Origin: Mycolicibacterium sp. CBMA 234
GTDB taxonomy: Bacteria > Actinomycetota > Actinomycetes > Mycobacteriales > Mycobacteriaceae
Direction: 5' to 3'
Length of the DNA: 64,000 nt
Assembly: GCF_009729415.1 (NCBI RefSeq)
Contig: NZ_MPKW01000034.1
Coordinates: 1 to 64,000, forward strand
Every line of letters begins with the position of its first letter. The first letter of the stretch is position 1. Position numbers and translations under genes: made by a program. Below the pieces are notes generated by a model. That model was given only the letters and a program-made list of their open reading frames with translations. It did not search any database and had not been told where the DNA came from. Below, one piece after another: positions 16,398-24,972 of this stretch.

Positions 16398-17027
16398 TTA
16401 GGGGAGTGCCAGCGAGTAGGAGTTGCCGAGGTTGTCCTGGGTGACGTGGGCATCGGCAGTGGTGGTGTCGATGCGTAATGGGCTGCTCAGGGTGGACGTC
16501 TGGTAGCGCCACCCGTCGGGCAGCTGCAGCCGGTCGGCCAGCTCGGGCAGGTCCGTCAGCGACAGCGTCGGATCGACGATCTGGCTCCACGACTGCATGA
16601 CCCAATGCTGGCCCTGCGGGTCGATCAACTCGAAGATCGGTCGGCCCGCATCGAAGACGAACACGGTGCGGCGGTTGACCTTGTTGACGCTGAAGGGTGC
16701 GGGATTCATCGATGAGAGTTCGACGGTGGCCTGCTGCAGCATTTCGATACCGCCGAATGTCGTCTTCTCGAATGCATCCGGGCCGGCATCCGCACCGGCT
16801 TTCACGATGCCGCTCATGAGCCAATAGCGCGGGCCATTGAGTAGGGCCGCTGCGACGTCGTTCTCACTGGCGATGGCCTGCGGATTGAGCGCCGCCCACA
16901 AGTCCTGCGGGCAGTCGTTCAGCGGGTAGGTATTGAACACCGTCACCTGCGGACCAGTCGGCGTCTGACGGACTAGCAGGACCTCGCCGTAGCGCTTCCC
17001 GAAGGTGTCGGTCGGAGAATTTTCCAT
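16398..17027 (-). CDS. Conserved-looking hypothetical protein upstream of the acyl-CoA dehydrogenase
   Basis: A 209-residue protein when started at the internal ATG (MENSPTD). An ATG 51 bases further out (17078) would add 17 residues; neither has a strong ribosome site. There is no signal peptide or membrane segment. Sequence is mixed alpha/beta with blocks such as FGKRYGEVLLVR, VTVFNTYPLNDCPQDLW and the HWVMQSWSQIVD stretch. I do not recognise the family with confidence. It resembles mycobacterial proteins found beside lipid-metabolism genes. It lies upstream of the acyl-CoA dehydrogenase on the same strand. Confidence 0.75.
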   Translation of the reverse strand: MENSPTDTFGKRYGEVLLVRQTPTGPQVTVFNTYPLNDCPQDLWAALNPQAIASENDVAAALLNGPRYWLMSGIVKAGADAGPDAFEKTTFGGIEMLQQATVELSSMNPAPFSVNKVNRRTVFVFDAGRPIFELIDPQGQHWVMQSWSQIVDPTLSLTDLPELADRLQLPDGWRYQTSTLSSPLRIDTTTADAHVTQDNLGNSYSLALP

Positions 17028-17222
17028 CCCGTCAACGCTACGGCCGTTTTCCCGCGAAAAGACCCTGATTTGTTCCATTTCGTGGGAGGTAGAGCCGATT
17101 TTTTGTGGTCATGCTGGATAAAGGTTTGGTGGGCTAGGTATATTGCGCGCGACAGTGTTTGTGTAACGCCGCCGAGCTCCATTTCCATGGACCTGCCGGG
17201 CCTGATGGAAGGGTGACGCCGA

Positions 17223-20075
17223 GTGAGTGCCACCAACACCGAGCGATCCAAGATCGGCCATCTCATCTGGGTACTGGCCGTACCCATCGTGATCGGCTGG
17301 TTCGCTCTGAATGTCGTCACCAACACGCTGGTCCCGCCGCTGGAGAAGGTCGGCGAGGAACACACCGTCGGGCTGAGCGCCAAAGACGGCCCCGCGATGG
17401 TCTCGATGCAGCAGATCGGTGCCAACTTCAAAGAGTTCGACTCCGACAGCAACGCCATGGTGGTGCTTGAGGGCGACCAACCCCTCGGTGCCGAGGCGCA
17501 CCACTACTACGACGGCCTCGTAGCCAAACTGACGGCCGACAACGAGCACGTCGAGCACGTTGCGGACTTCTGGAGTGACCCGCTGACCGCCGTCGGCTCC
17601 CAGAGCGCCGACGGCAAGGCGGCGTATGTCCAGATCTACCTGCGTGGCAACCAGGGCGAGACGAAGGCCAATGACTCCGTCGCCTCGGTCCGGCAGATCG
17701 TCGCCGACTCCAAGCCGCCGGCCGGGCTGCACGTGTTCGTCACCGGCGGCGCCCCGCTGATCTCCGACCAGCACCATGCCGGCGACAAGAGCATCGCCAA
17801 GGTCACTGCCATCACCTTGTTGGTGATCGCCGTGATGCTGCTGCTCGTCTACCGGTCCGTCATGACGATGATCCTGATCCTGCTGATGGTGTTCCTCGAA
17901 CTCGGCGCTGCCCGTGGTGTCGTCGCGTTTCTGGCGGACACCGGGGTGATCGGTCTGTCGACGTTCGCGGTCAACCTGCTGACGCTGATGGTGATCGCGG
18001 CGGGCACGGACTACGCCATCTTCGCCATCGGGCGGTACCAGGAGGCGCGCGGCGACAACGAGGACCGCGTCAAGGCCTACGACACCATGTTCCGCGGGAC
18101 TGCGCATGTGGTGCTGGGGTCCGGGCTGACGATCGCCGGCGCCATGCTCTGCCTGAGCTTCACCCGGCTGCCGTACTTCCAGACCATGGGCGTGCCGTGT
18201 GCGATCGGCACGCTCGTCGCCGTCGTCGCGGCCCTGACGCTTGGACCTGCCGTCATCAAGATCGGCAGCCGGTTCGGGCGCTTCGAACCCAAGCGGGCGA
18301 TCCAATCTCGCGGCTGGCGTCGGGTCGGCATCCTGGTGGTGCGTTGGCCGGGACCGGTGCTGGTGGCCACGCTGGCGCTCGCCATCGTGGGGCTGGTGAC
18401 GCTGCCGGGCTACAAGACCAACTACGACGCCCGCCGCTACGTGCCGGCCGATCTGACGGCCAATGTTGGATATGCCGCTGCAGAACGGCATTTCAGCGCG
18501 TCGCGGATGAATCCCGAGCTGCTGATGGTGCAGAGCGACCACGACCTGCGGAACTCGGCAGACTTCCTGGTGATCGACAAGATCGCCAAGGCCATCGTCC
18601 GCACCCAGGGTATTGCGCGGGTGCAGACGATCACCCGGCCCGACGGAAAACCCATCAAGCACACGACGATTCCGTTCGCCCTGGGCATGCAGGCCGTCAC
18701 GTCGAAGATGACGGAGAAATACCAGCTCGATTCGATGGCTGACATGCTGCAGCAGGCCGACGACATGCAGGTCAGCATCGACACGTTGACCAAGATGCAG
18801 GGCATCACCACGCAGATGGCTGCCACGACGCATGACATGGCGCAGAAGACCGCCAACATGGCGCTCGACGTCGCCGACTTGCGGGACCACATCTCGGATT
18901 TCGACGATTTCCTGCGCCCGGTGCGCAACTACCTCTACTGGGAACCGCACTGCTTCGACATTCCGGTCTGCCAGTCCATGCGGTCGATCTTCGACATGCT
19001 CGACAGCGTCGACCTCATGACCGACGACATCCAGACGCTCGTGCCCGAGCTGATGCGGTTGGACAAGCTGACGGCCGAGCTCGTCACGGTCATGCCGCCG
19101 CAGATCGAAGTCATGAAGAACATGAAGCAGTACATGCTGAGCATGTACCAGACCCAAAAGGGTCAGGTGGATCAGCGAGCTGCCTCGTCGGACAACGCCG
19201 CGGCGATGGGCGAGGCCTTCGACAACTCGATGAACGACGACTCGTTCTACCTGCCACCAGAAGCCTTCGATAACAAGGACTTCAAGCGCGGCATGAAGAA
19301 CTTCATCTCGCCGGACGGCAAGTCGGTGCGGTTCATCATTCAGCACGACGGCGACCCGGCGACGCCCGAAGGCATCGCGCACGTCGACCCGATCAAGCAG
19401 GCCGCCAAGGAAGCCATCAAGGGCACTCCGTTGGAAGGCTCCAAGATCTATCTGGCTGGGACCGCGGCCACGTACAAGGACATGCACGACGGTGCGCAGT
19501 ATGACCTGATGATCGCCGGAATCGCCGCCGCGTCATTGATTTTCATCATCATGCTGCTGATCACGCGGAGCCTCGTGGCCGCGGGAGTCATCGTCGGCAC
19601 GGTGCTGTTGTCGCTCGGTGCGTCGTTCGGTATGTCAGTTCTGTTGTGGCAGCACGTCATTGGTCTGGAGTTGCACTGGATGGTGCTGCCCATGTCGGTC
19701 ATCCTGCTGTTGGCGGTTGGTTCTGACTACAACCTGCTGTTGGTGTCCCGGTTCAAGGAAGAGCTCGCGGGCGGCATGAAGACCGGCATTATTCGCTCGA
19801 TGGCGGGCACCGGCTCGGTGGTCACCTCGGCCGGGTTGGTGTTCGCGTTCACCATGGCGTCGTTCGCGTTCAGCGACCTGAAGGTCATGGCGCAGGTCGG
19901 CACCACCATTGCGATGGGCCTGCTGTTCGACACGCTGATCGTGCGGTCGTTCATGACGCCGGCCATCGCCGCGCTGCTGGGTAAGTGGTTCTGGTGGCCG
20001 AAGATCGTCCGCCAGGAGGCGTCCGAACGGCGGCTGGCGGCCATCGGCATCGAGCCGGCCGCAGCACGCAAGTAA
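17223..20075 (+). CDS. MmpL-family RND lipid/siderophore exporter
   Basis: A 950-residue inner-membrane transporter. It has the MmpL plan: TM1 (about 13-35), a periplasmic porter domain, TM2-6 (about 195-350), a second larger periplasmic domain (about 400-755) with a helical coil region rich in Met and Asp (about 520-680), then TM7-12. Proton-relay aspartates fit AGTDYAIF in TM4 and GSDYNLLL in TM10. The start is GTG, with GATGGAAGGGTG upstream. Length and the N-terminal KIGHLIWVLAVPIVIGW match the MmpL4/MmpL5 type. Such members usually sit behind a small mmpS gene. None is present upstream here, so a partner must be encoded elsewhere or not needed. Confidence 0.93.
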   Translation: MSATNTERSKIGHLIWVLAVPIVIGWFALNVVTNTLVPPLEKVGEEHTVGLSAKDGPAMVSMQQIGANFKEFDSDSNAMVVLEGDQPLGAEAHHYYDGLVAKLTADNEHVEHVADFWSDPLTAVGSQSADGKAAYVQIYLRGNQGETKANDSVASVRQIVADSKPPAGLHVFVTGGAPLISDQHHAGDKSIAKVTAITLLVIAVMLLLVYRSVMTMILILLMVFLELGAARGVVAFLADTGVIGLSTFAVNLLTLMVIAAGTDYAIFAIGRYQEARGDNEDRVKAYDTMFRGTAHVVLGSGLTIAGAMLCLSFTRLPYFQTMGVPCAIGTLVAVVAALTLGPAVIKIGSRFGRFEPKRAIQSRGWRRVGILVVRWPGPVLVATLALAIVGLVTLPGYKTNYDARRYVPADLTANVGYAAAERHFSASRMNPELLMVQSDHDLRNSADFLVIDKIAKAIVRTQGIARVQTITRPDGKPIKHTTIPFALGMQAVTSKMTEKYQLDSMADMLQQADDMQVSIDTLTKMQGITTQMAATTHDMAQKTANMALDVADLRDHISDFDDFLRPVRNYLYWEPHCFDIPVCQSMRSIFDMLDSVDLMTDDIQTLVPELMRLDKLTAELVTVMPPQIEVMKNMKQYMLSMYQTQKGQVDQRAASSDNAAAMGEAFDNSMNDDSFYLPPEAFDNKDFKRGMKNFISPDGKSVRFIIQHDGDPATPEGIAHVDPIKQAAKEAIKGTPLEGSKIYLAGTAATYKDMHDGAQYDLMIAGIAAASLIFIIMLLITRSLVAAGVIVGTVLLSLGASFGMSVLLWQHVIGLELHWMVLPMSVILLLAVGSDYNLLLVSRFKEELAGGMKTGIIRSMAGTGSVVTSAGLVFAFTMASFAFSDLKVMAQVGTTIAMGLLFDTLIVRSFMTPAIAALLGKWFWWPKIVRQEASERRLAAIGIEPAAARK

Positions 20076-20119
20076 CTGATTCCCCGCGAGCACGAATCCA
20101 CGGGTCGCGGCGTACCCGG

Positions 20120-20782
20120 TCAGATTCCTCTCGGGCGATCACCATCGAGCAGTAGTTGCGGGGCCTGGCTGAACTGCCAACCGGCGCCCGCGCGGGTGAA
20201 CACCCAGATGACGTCGAAGCGGTCACCGGGCCACTTGGCCGGCGGCGGAGGGTCGACGGCGCCGAGTGCCGCGGCGATCGCCGGGATGGCGTGGTGTTCC
20301 CATGCCATGAGTGCGATGCCGGGCGTCCCCGCGGCTGCCGCCGCCGCGGCAGCCGCATCAGCGGCGCCGATCGTGGCATCGATCGGCAGGCCGAGCCGCT
20401 GGGCCAGCGGCGTGATGGTCTCCGGCGGACGCCTGCTGCCGTCGGGCCGCGCCGCGAACAGGTGCTGTGGCGTGGCGATACCGCGCTGGCCGGAGGTGAA
20501 CAGGCCGACAAGTGCATGGGCTCGCGCCCATCCCTGCGCGGTAAGTGAATGCTTGTCCGGACGTCCCTGGTCGTCTACGCCGTAGGGTGCGCCGTCGCCG
20601 GTGGGCTTCTCGGCGTGGCGGATCAGGTACAGGGTCTGCGAGCCCGGTGGGCCCGTCGGTGCGGACGACGTCATTGCCGGCCGATGGGGAGAGGGCGCGC
20701 ATGCCGCCAATCCGAGGGCAGCGGCTCCAACGCCGACCGCACGGATGGCGGATCGCCGATCGACGTCCTTGCGTGGGGACAT
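20120..20782 (-). CDS. Histidine phosphatase-like lipoprotein
   Basis: A 220-residue exported protein. The chosen ATG gives MSPRKDVDRRSAIRAVG, a twin-arginine-like basic start, a hydrophobic core and the lipobox LGLAAC, predicting lipid attachment at Cys27. The mature part begins with LYLIRHAEKP, the RHG-type phosphohistidine motif of histidine phosphatases. A second conserved His may be in WEHHAIPAI. An Ala-rich run (about 135-150) precedes this. Alternative starts lie 4 codons (20794) and 22 codons (20848) upstream. Extracytoplasmic phosphatase activity is inferred from the motif; the substrate is unknown. Confidence 0.8.
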   Translation of the reverse strand: MSPRKDVDRRSAIRAVGVGAAALGLAACAPSPHRPAMTSSAPTGPPGSQTLYLIRHAEKPTGDGAPYGVDDQGRPDKHSLTAQGWARAHALVGLFTSGQRGIATPQHLFAARPDGSRRPPETITPLAQRLGLPIDATIGAADAAAAAAAAAGTPGIALMAWEHHAIPAIAAALGAVDPPPPAKWPGDRFDVIWVFTRAGAGWQFSQAPQLLLDGDRPRGI

Positions 20783-20980
20783 GGGGCCGATCATTCCGTA
20801 GTGAGCTGTGAAGGGGGCACAGGCGTGAACGTGGTGCTCTGGAATCAAGACCGGGCCGGCCGAAGTGGATCGCTAGGCTGGCACAGAATCCCCACGTCCC
20901 ATGGGATTGGTGTCCGCGCAGGAGATTTGAGAACGCGATCCAATCACAGGCGACCACTCAACCAGGCCTGAAAGGCGACG

Positions 20981-22009
20981 ATGGCCCCGAACACCGAATC
21001 AGGCGCGGAGCGCGCTGTTGCAGGTATTCCCGCGGCGTTGGCCGCCCTACCGCTTCGGCTTGTCCTCGGCTGGACGTTCTTCTCGGCATTTTGGCGCCGC
21101 GTCGTACTGAAGAATGCGCTCGACCCGAACGCAGCCGAGTATGTCGGCCAGAAGTTCAATCACTTTCTGCCGCATGCGCTGGGTATCAAACCGATGCTCG
21201 AGTATCTCGTCGCCACGCCGGCTCTGCTCGCCGTCACCGTGATTGTGTTCACGGTGATCGAGGGCGTTGTCGGACTGTGCATGATGCTGGGACTGTTCAC
21301 CCGATTGATGAGCGTAGGCGTTGTTGCCCTGGCCTTTTCGATTCTGCTCGGCGCCGGTTGGTTGGGCTCGACGTGCTTGGATGAGTGGCAGATCGGAGTA
21401 CTCGGCATCGCCGGGGGCTGCGCGCTGTTCTTCAGCGGCGGTGGCCGCTATTCGCTCGACGCCGTCGTGCGTCGCAGATGGCCTGGCCCGGCATCCCTGC
21501 GCTGGCTGACGTCAGGCGCTGTCCCGGTGAAGACCTCAGTGGTCCTGTTCGTCTCGGCCGCAACGCTTTTCCTCACCTTGGGCACCAACCAGTACTTTCA
21601 CGGCGGCGTCTATGGCCCTCTCCACAACGATTCCGTCAAGCCCGAGCTGGTCGTAACCGATGGTCAATTGCATGGGAACACTGCGGAATTCACGGTCAGT
21701 CGCACCGCCGGACCGGACACGTACGGATCATTCGTGATCGACGCCGCGATAACCGACCGCGACACCGGACGCCAGGTCAGCCACGTAGACGCCACCGCGC
21801 TAAGCGCGCTGGGGCCCGGGCAGATCACCAACCACAAACTTGTCCATGTGAGCGCTGGAGCTCACAGTCTCGTGGTGCCGCTGGGAGCTGAAGCCCGGAT
21901 CAGCGTCACAGTGCCTGGTCCGCCGATTGACCCGAAGGGGCGCTACGCAGTGAGGCTCATCGACGTCAGCGGCACGCAATGGACCGCGCCACTCGACACG
22001 CGGGCGTGA
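20981..22009 (+). CDS. DoxD/DoxA-type fused membrane protein (thiosulfate:quinone oxidoreductase small-subunit family)
   Basis: A 342-residue protein. The N-terminal half (about 20-205) has four to five membrane helices and reads like the DoxD subunit (GWTFFSAFWRRVVLKN, VGQKFNHFLPH). The C-terminal half (about 215-342) is a soluble beta-rich domain that fits the position and style of DoxA. In archaea these are separate subunits of a thiosulfate:quinone oxidoreductase; fused forms occur in bacteria. It is convergent with the TetR gene and next to a putative organosulfur-uptake operon, which makes a sulfur-oxidation role attractive. Biochemical function is inferred. Confidence 0.75.
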   Translation: MAPNTESGAERAVAGIPAALAALPLRLVLGWTFFSAFWRRVVLKNALDPNAAEYVGQKFNHFLPHALGIKPMLEYLVATPALLAVTVIVFTVIEGVVGLCMMLGLFTRLMSVGVVALAFSILLGAGWLGSTCLDEWQIGVLGIAGGCALFFSGGGRYSLDAVVRRRWPGPASLRWLTSGAVPVKTSVVLFVSAATLFLTLGTNQYFHGGVYGPLHNDSVKPELVVTDGQLHGNTAEFTVSRTAGPDTYGSFVIDAAITDRDTGRQVSHVDATALSALGPGQITNHKLVHVSAGAHSLVVPLGAEARISVTVPGPPIDPKGRYAVRLIDVSGTQWTAPLDTRA

Positions 22010-22018
22010 GCACGTTCG

Positions 22019-22639
22019 CTATATGGGACCGCGTCCCACGGAACTTTGGGCACCGGCAATCATCTCGGCGACCATCTGGCGGGCCAGCGTGATGGGCGCC
22101 GTGGAACGGTCGAGCTTCGACGCGGTGAGCGCGCCGTCGTAGATCAATTGGATCCTTTGTGCTGTTGCTGCCGCGTCGGCCACCTCAGCCTCGCGGAGCA
22201 GCGCGGTGAGGTGCCGGCGCATCCATAGCCGGTGCGCCCGTACCGGTTCGAGGGTGTCCGTCGGGAATTCGGTGGCGGCGTTGGCGTAGAGGCAACCGCG
22301 GAACTGGCGCTTGCGTGCCGCGGCCGCCGCGAGGTCGAAGAACGCCAGCAGCTTTTCCAGCGGGTCGTCGAGCCCTGCAGTCTTCGCGGCCCAGCGGTTG
22401 CGATCAGCCTGATCCAATTCATTCAAGTAGGCGATCACCAACGCGTCCTTCGACCCGTATGAGGTGTACAAGCTGGCCTTGGCCACCCCGGCTTCCCGCA
22501 GAATCGTATCGATGCCGACAGCTCGAATTCCCTGTGCTGCAAAGAGATTCGACGCTGTGGTGAGCAGGCGCTGAGCCGGGCCGCTGGAAGCGAGATGGGG
22601 TGTTGGCTGGTCCTGGCGGCGGGCGGGGGTCGCGCTCAT
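22019..22639 (-). CDS. TetR-family regulator of the organosulfur-type operon
   Basis: A 206-residue regulator. The helix-turn-helix spans about residues 20-66: RLLTTASNLFAAQGIRAVGI then EAGVAKASLYTSYGSKDALV. The C-terminal ligand domain has GCLYANAATEF, typical of the TetR_C type seen near QacR/AcrR relatives. The start at 22639 is preferred over an ATG 8 codons upstream because that one lies farther into the promoter region. It is divergent from the DUF4242 gene. A perfect 16-base palindrome lies 31 bases upstream of its start and is the probable operator. Confidence 0.9.
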   Translation of the reverse strand: MSATPARRQDQPTPHLASSGPAQRLLTTASNLFAAQGIRAVGIDTILREAGVAKASLYTSYGSKDALVIAYLNELDQADRNRWAAKTAGLDDPLEKLLAFFDLAAAAARKRQFRGCLYANAATEFPTDTLEPVRAHRLWMRRHLTALLREAEVADAAATAQRIQLIYDGALTASKLDRSTAPITLARQMVAEMIAGAQSSVGRGPI

Positions 22640-22669
22640 GTCTTCACCATAACCCGAGATCACTCGGTA

Positions 22670-22685
22670 GACAGACCGGTCTGTC
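22670..22685. promoter_or_regulatory. Perfect palindromic TetR operator
   Basis: GACAGACCGGTCTGTC is a perfect 16-base palindrome in the divergent promoter between the TetR gene and the DUF4242-SfnB-ABC operon. The motif ACAGACCGGTCTGT is of the kind bound by TetR repressors in actinobacteria. Control of both directions by the adjacent regulator is inferred. Confidence 0.75.
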
Positions 22686-22733
22686 CGTGCCAGCGTCGTG
22701 GCTATCAGCGCCTACGACGAACAGGAACGCACC

Positions 22734-23258
22734 GTGACTCTTTACCTCTACGAAATCGCAGGACTGCCGGGCCGGGCCGAGGTCGACCAGGTCATCAAGA
22801 CGCTCGACGCCGAAGTGCACCGGGCCGGCGGCGAACTCATCGAGGCGCAGGTGACCGGACAGCACCGACTGTTCGTGGTGGCGGAGTTCGCCGACGGCCC
22901 GCTGCAGCTCGACGCGGCGTCGGCCGGGGCGGCGGAACTCACCGGTCCGCACGAAGTGCGACTGGTCGGCGCGGAGCTGGACCAGCTAAAGGCAGCCCGC
23001 CCGACAGCCGGATACCTGGTCGAGTGGGACCTGCCGGCCGAATTGGACATGGAGAGCTACCTGACCCGGAAAAATGCCAACGCACCCAAGTACGCGCAGG
23101 TGCCGGAGGTCAACTTTCTGCGCACCTACGTCCGGGTCGACATGGACAAATGCCTGTGTCTGTACGACGCCCCTGACGAGGACGCGGTGCGGCGAGCGCG
23201 GGTGGCCGTGCAGACCCCGATCGACCGGTTGTACGGACTGGAAAGCGGCGGGCAATGA
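22734..23258 (+). CDS. DUF4242 (SCO4226-like nickel-binding) protein
   Basis: A 174-residue cytosolic protein starting at GTG with AACAGGAAC just upstream. An in-frame GTG at 22698 is possible but weaker. The C-terminal half (about 100-170) matches DUF4242: YLVEWDLPAELDMESYL, NFLRTYVRVDMDKCLCLYDA and a final RLYGLE. The N-terminal half (about 1-90) looks like a related ferredoxin-like fold without the same motifs. Family member SCO4226 of Streptomyces binds nickel. First gene of the operon; its stop overlaps the next start by ATGA. The link between a metal-binding protein and the following flavoprotein is unexplained. Confidence 0.8.
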   Translation: MTLYLYEIAGLPGRAEVDQVIKTLDAEVHRAGGELIEAQVTGQHRLFVVAEFADGPLQLDAASAGAAELTGPHEVRLVGAELDQLKAARPTAGYLVEWDLPAELDMESYLTRKNANAPKYAQVPEVNFLRTYVRVDMDKCLCLYDAPDEDAVRRARVAVQTPIDRLYGLESGGQ

Positions 23259-24277
23259 CAACGCTGGTGTCCGATGACGTCGTGACCCGGTTGGCTCGGG
23301 TCACCGCCGGAGTCGACGCGCGGGCCGGCGACCTCGATGCGGGGCACACGGACGTTCGCGACGATCTGCGCGCGCTCGGCGCAGCCGGACTGTTCGGGCT
23401 GCGGGACCTTCCCGACACCGTGCGGGTGCTCGAGCAGGTGTCGGCGGTGAGCCTCGCGGCCGGATTCTCGGCCTGGGCGCACCAGATGGCGATTCACTAC
23501 CTCGCCGACCGGCCGGACCTGTCGGAGGCGTTGCGCACTGCACATCGTCCCGGGGTGACCGCCATGGCCGCCGGGCTCAAGCACGTGGCAGGCCTGGGGC
23601 AGATCCCGATCCATGCCGGGGAGACGCGGCGCGGTCTGCGGCTCAGTGGACCAATCCGGTGGGCCTCCAATGTCTTTGATGACGCGCTGGTGGTGCTGCC
23701 GGCGCGTACTGCTGCGGGTCGGCTGTATGTCGTCGCGATCGACGTGGGCGCGGTCGGGGTGGTGGTCGATCCGGCGCCCTCGCTGATGGCCTTGGGGGCC
23801 ACTGGGTCGACATCGCTGCGCCTGCAGGAGGTCGAGGTCGGCGCCGAGCGCATCATCAGTGCCGACCTCACCACGTTCGTCCGCCGGATCAAGCCGACGT
23901 TCCTGTTGTTGCAGACGGCGTTCTGCGTCGGGGTCAGCGGGGCGGCGCTGGACGCCGCTGAACGCGTGATCGACCCGCTGGCGGCCCAGTTCGACGGTGA
24001 CCGTGCCGATTTGGCAGCCGGGGCCGCACGCAATCGGCGGATACTCTACGAATTCGCCTCGGCGCCAGACGAAGTCAATGTGGCCGACGTGATCCGGCTG
24101 CGGCTGGACGCTGCCAACGTCGCCGTGGCAGCGACCCGTCTGGAGTCAACCCTGGCCGGCGGCCAGGGTTATCGAACAGGGACGGCGGCCAATCGCCGAT
24201 TCCGTGAAGCCGCTTTTCTGCCCGTGCAATCACCATCGGAAGGACAACTGAGGTGGGAACTGAAGCAGTACGAATAA
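23255..24277 (+). CDS. Acyl-CoA dehydrogenase-fold flavoprotein, SfnB/DszC-like monooxygenase
   Basis: A 340-residue protein of the acyl-CoA dehydrogenase fold. It is shorter than true dehydrogenases (about 380-430) and lacks the usual catalytic Glu region. The middle domain has LRLSGPIRWASNVFDDALVV (about 129-148). The C-terminal helices end with a TLAGGQGYRTGTAANRRFREAAF stretch, in which the basic residues fit flavin/CoA-edge contacts. SfnB and DszC relatives use reduced flavin to oxidise organosulfur compounds. Its operon with a sulfonate/nitrate-type ABC importer supports that class. The exact substrate is unknown. It overlaps both neighbours, so translation is coupled. Confidence 0.75.
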   Translation: MTTLVSDDVVTRLARVTAGVDARAGDLDAGHTDVRDDLRALGAAGLFGLRDLPDTVRVLEQVSAVSLAAGFSAWAHQMAIHYLADRPDLSEALRTAHRPGVTAMAAGLKHVAGLGQIPIHAGETRRGLRLSGPIRWASNVFDDALVVLPARTAAGRLYVVAIDVGAVGVVVDPAPSLMALGATGSTSLRLQEVEVGAERIISADLTTFVRRIKPTFLLLQTAFCVGVSGAALDAAERVIDPLAAQFDGDRADLAAGAARNRRILYEFASAPDEVNVADVIRLRLDAANVAVAATRLESTLAGGQGYRTGTAANRRFREAAFLPVQSPSEGQLRWELKQYE

Positions 24278-24972
24278 CTGCGGGCGTCAAGCGATTTGGT
24301 AGCATTGTCGTGCTCGATCACATCGACCTGACCGTCGAGTCAGGGGAGTTCATCGCGGTGCTGGGGCGTAGCGGAAGCGGGAAGTCGACGCTCCTGCGGG
24401 TGCTGGCCGGTTTGGAAACGCTGAGCGCGGGCACGGTCAGCTGGCCGGCCGACGGTGCTCGGCCGCACATCGGCGTGGTCTTTCAGGACGCGCTGCTGAT
24501 GCCGTGGCTGACGGTGCTGGACAACATCTCCTACGCACGCCGGTTCGCGCACCGGCGCAATGCATTTGACGCCGAGTACGCCGAAGAACTGATGCGGCGC
24601 TTCGGTGTCGACGGACTCGCTGACCGCTACCCCGACCAGCTGTCCGGCGGCCAGGCCCAGCGGGTCGCTATCTTGCGCGCGGTGGCGACCCGGCCCCAGC
24701 TGCTGTTGCTCGACGAGCCCTTCAGCGCACTGGACCCCGCGACGCGGGCCGATCTGCAGCAGTGGTTGGGCACGCTGACAACGGAATTGGGCGTCACCGT
24801 GCTCCTGGTGACCCATGACGTCGACGAGGCGCTGGTGCTCGCGCAGCGTGTCGTCCTGCTGGCCGACGGCGGCCGGATCCGGAGCCAGTGGCACCTGGGG
24901 GAGGTGGACCGAGCGGGCCTTCGTGACGAAATCCTCGGTCACTACCGGGTTTCCGAACTGGGGGTGGCGTGA
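24253..24972 (+). CDS. ABC transporter ATP-binding protein (SsuB/TauB/NrtD type)
   Basis: A 239-residue importer ATPase. Walker A is GRSGSGKST (about 38-46), the Q-loop is VVFQDALLMPW, the signature is LSGGQAQR (about 132-139), Walker B is LLLLDEPFSALDP and the switch His is in LVTHDVDEA. The MPWLTV block after the Q-loop is typical of the nitrate/sulfonate/taurine subfamily. It starts at a GTG that overlaps the flavoprotein by 25 bases and ends overlapping the binding protein by 4. It powers the importer formed with the next two genes. Confidence 0.93.
   Translation: MGTEAVRITAGVKRFGSIVVLDHIDLTVESGEFIAVLGRSGSGKSTLLRVLAGLETLSAGTVSWPADGARPHIGVVFQDALLMPWLTVLDNISYARRFAHRRNAFDAEYAEELMRRFGVDGLADRYPDQLSGGQAQRVAILRAVATRPQLLLLDEPFSALDPATRADLQQWLGTLTTELGVTVLLVTHDVDEALVLAQRVVLLADGGRIRSQWHLGEVDRAGLRDEILGHYRVSELGVA

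Noticed and set aside
17109..19487. A 792-codon frame antisense to mmpL
   Set aside because: Same GC-bias shadow effect; His/Arg-rich composition without domains.
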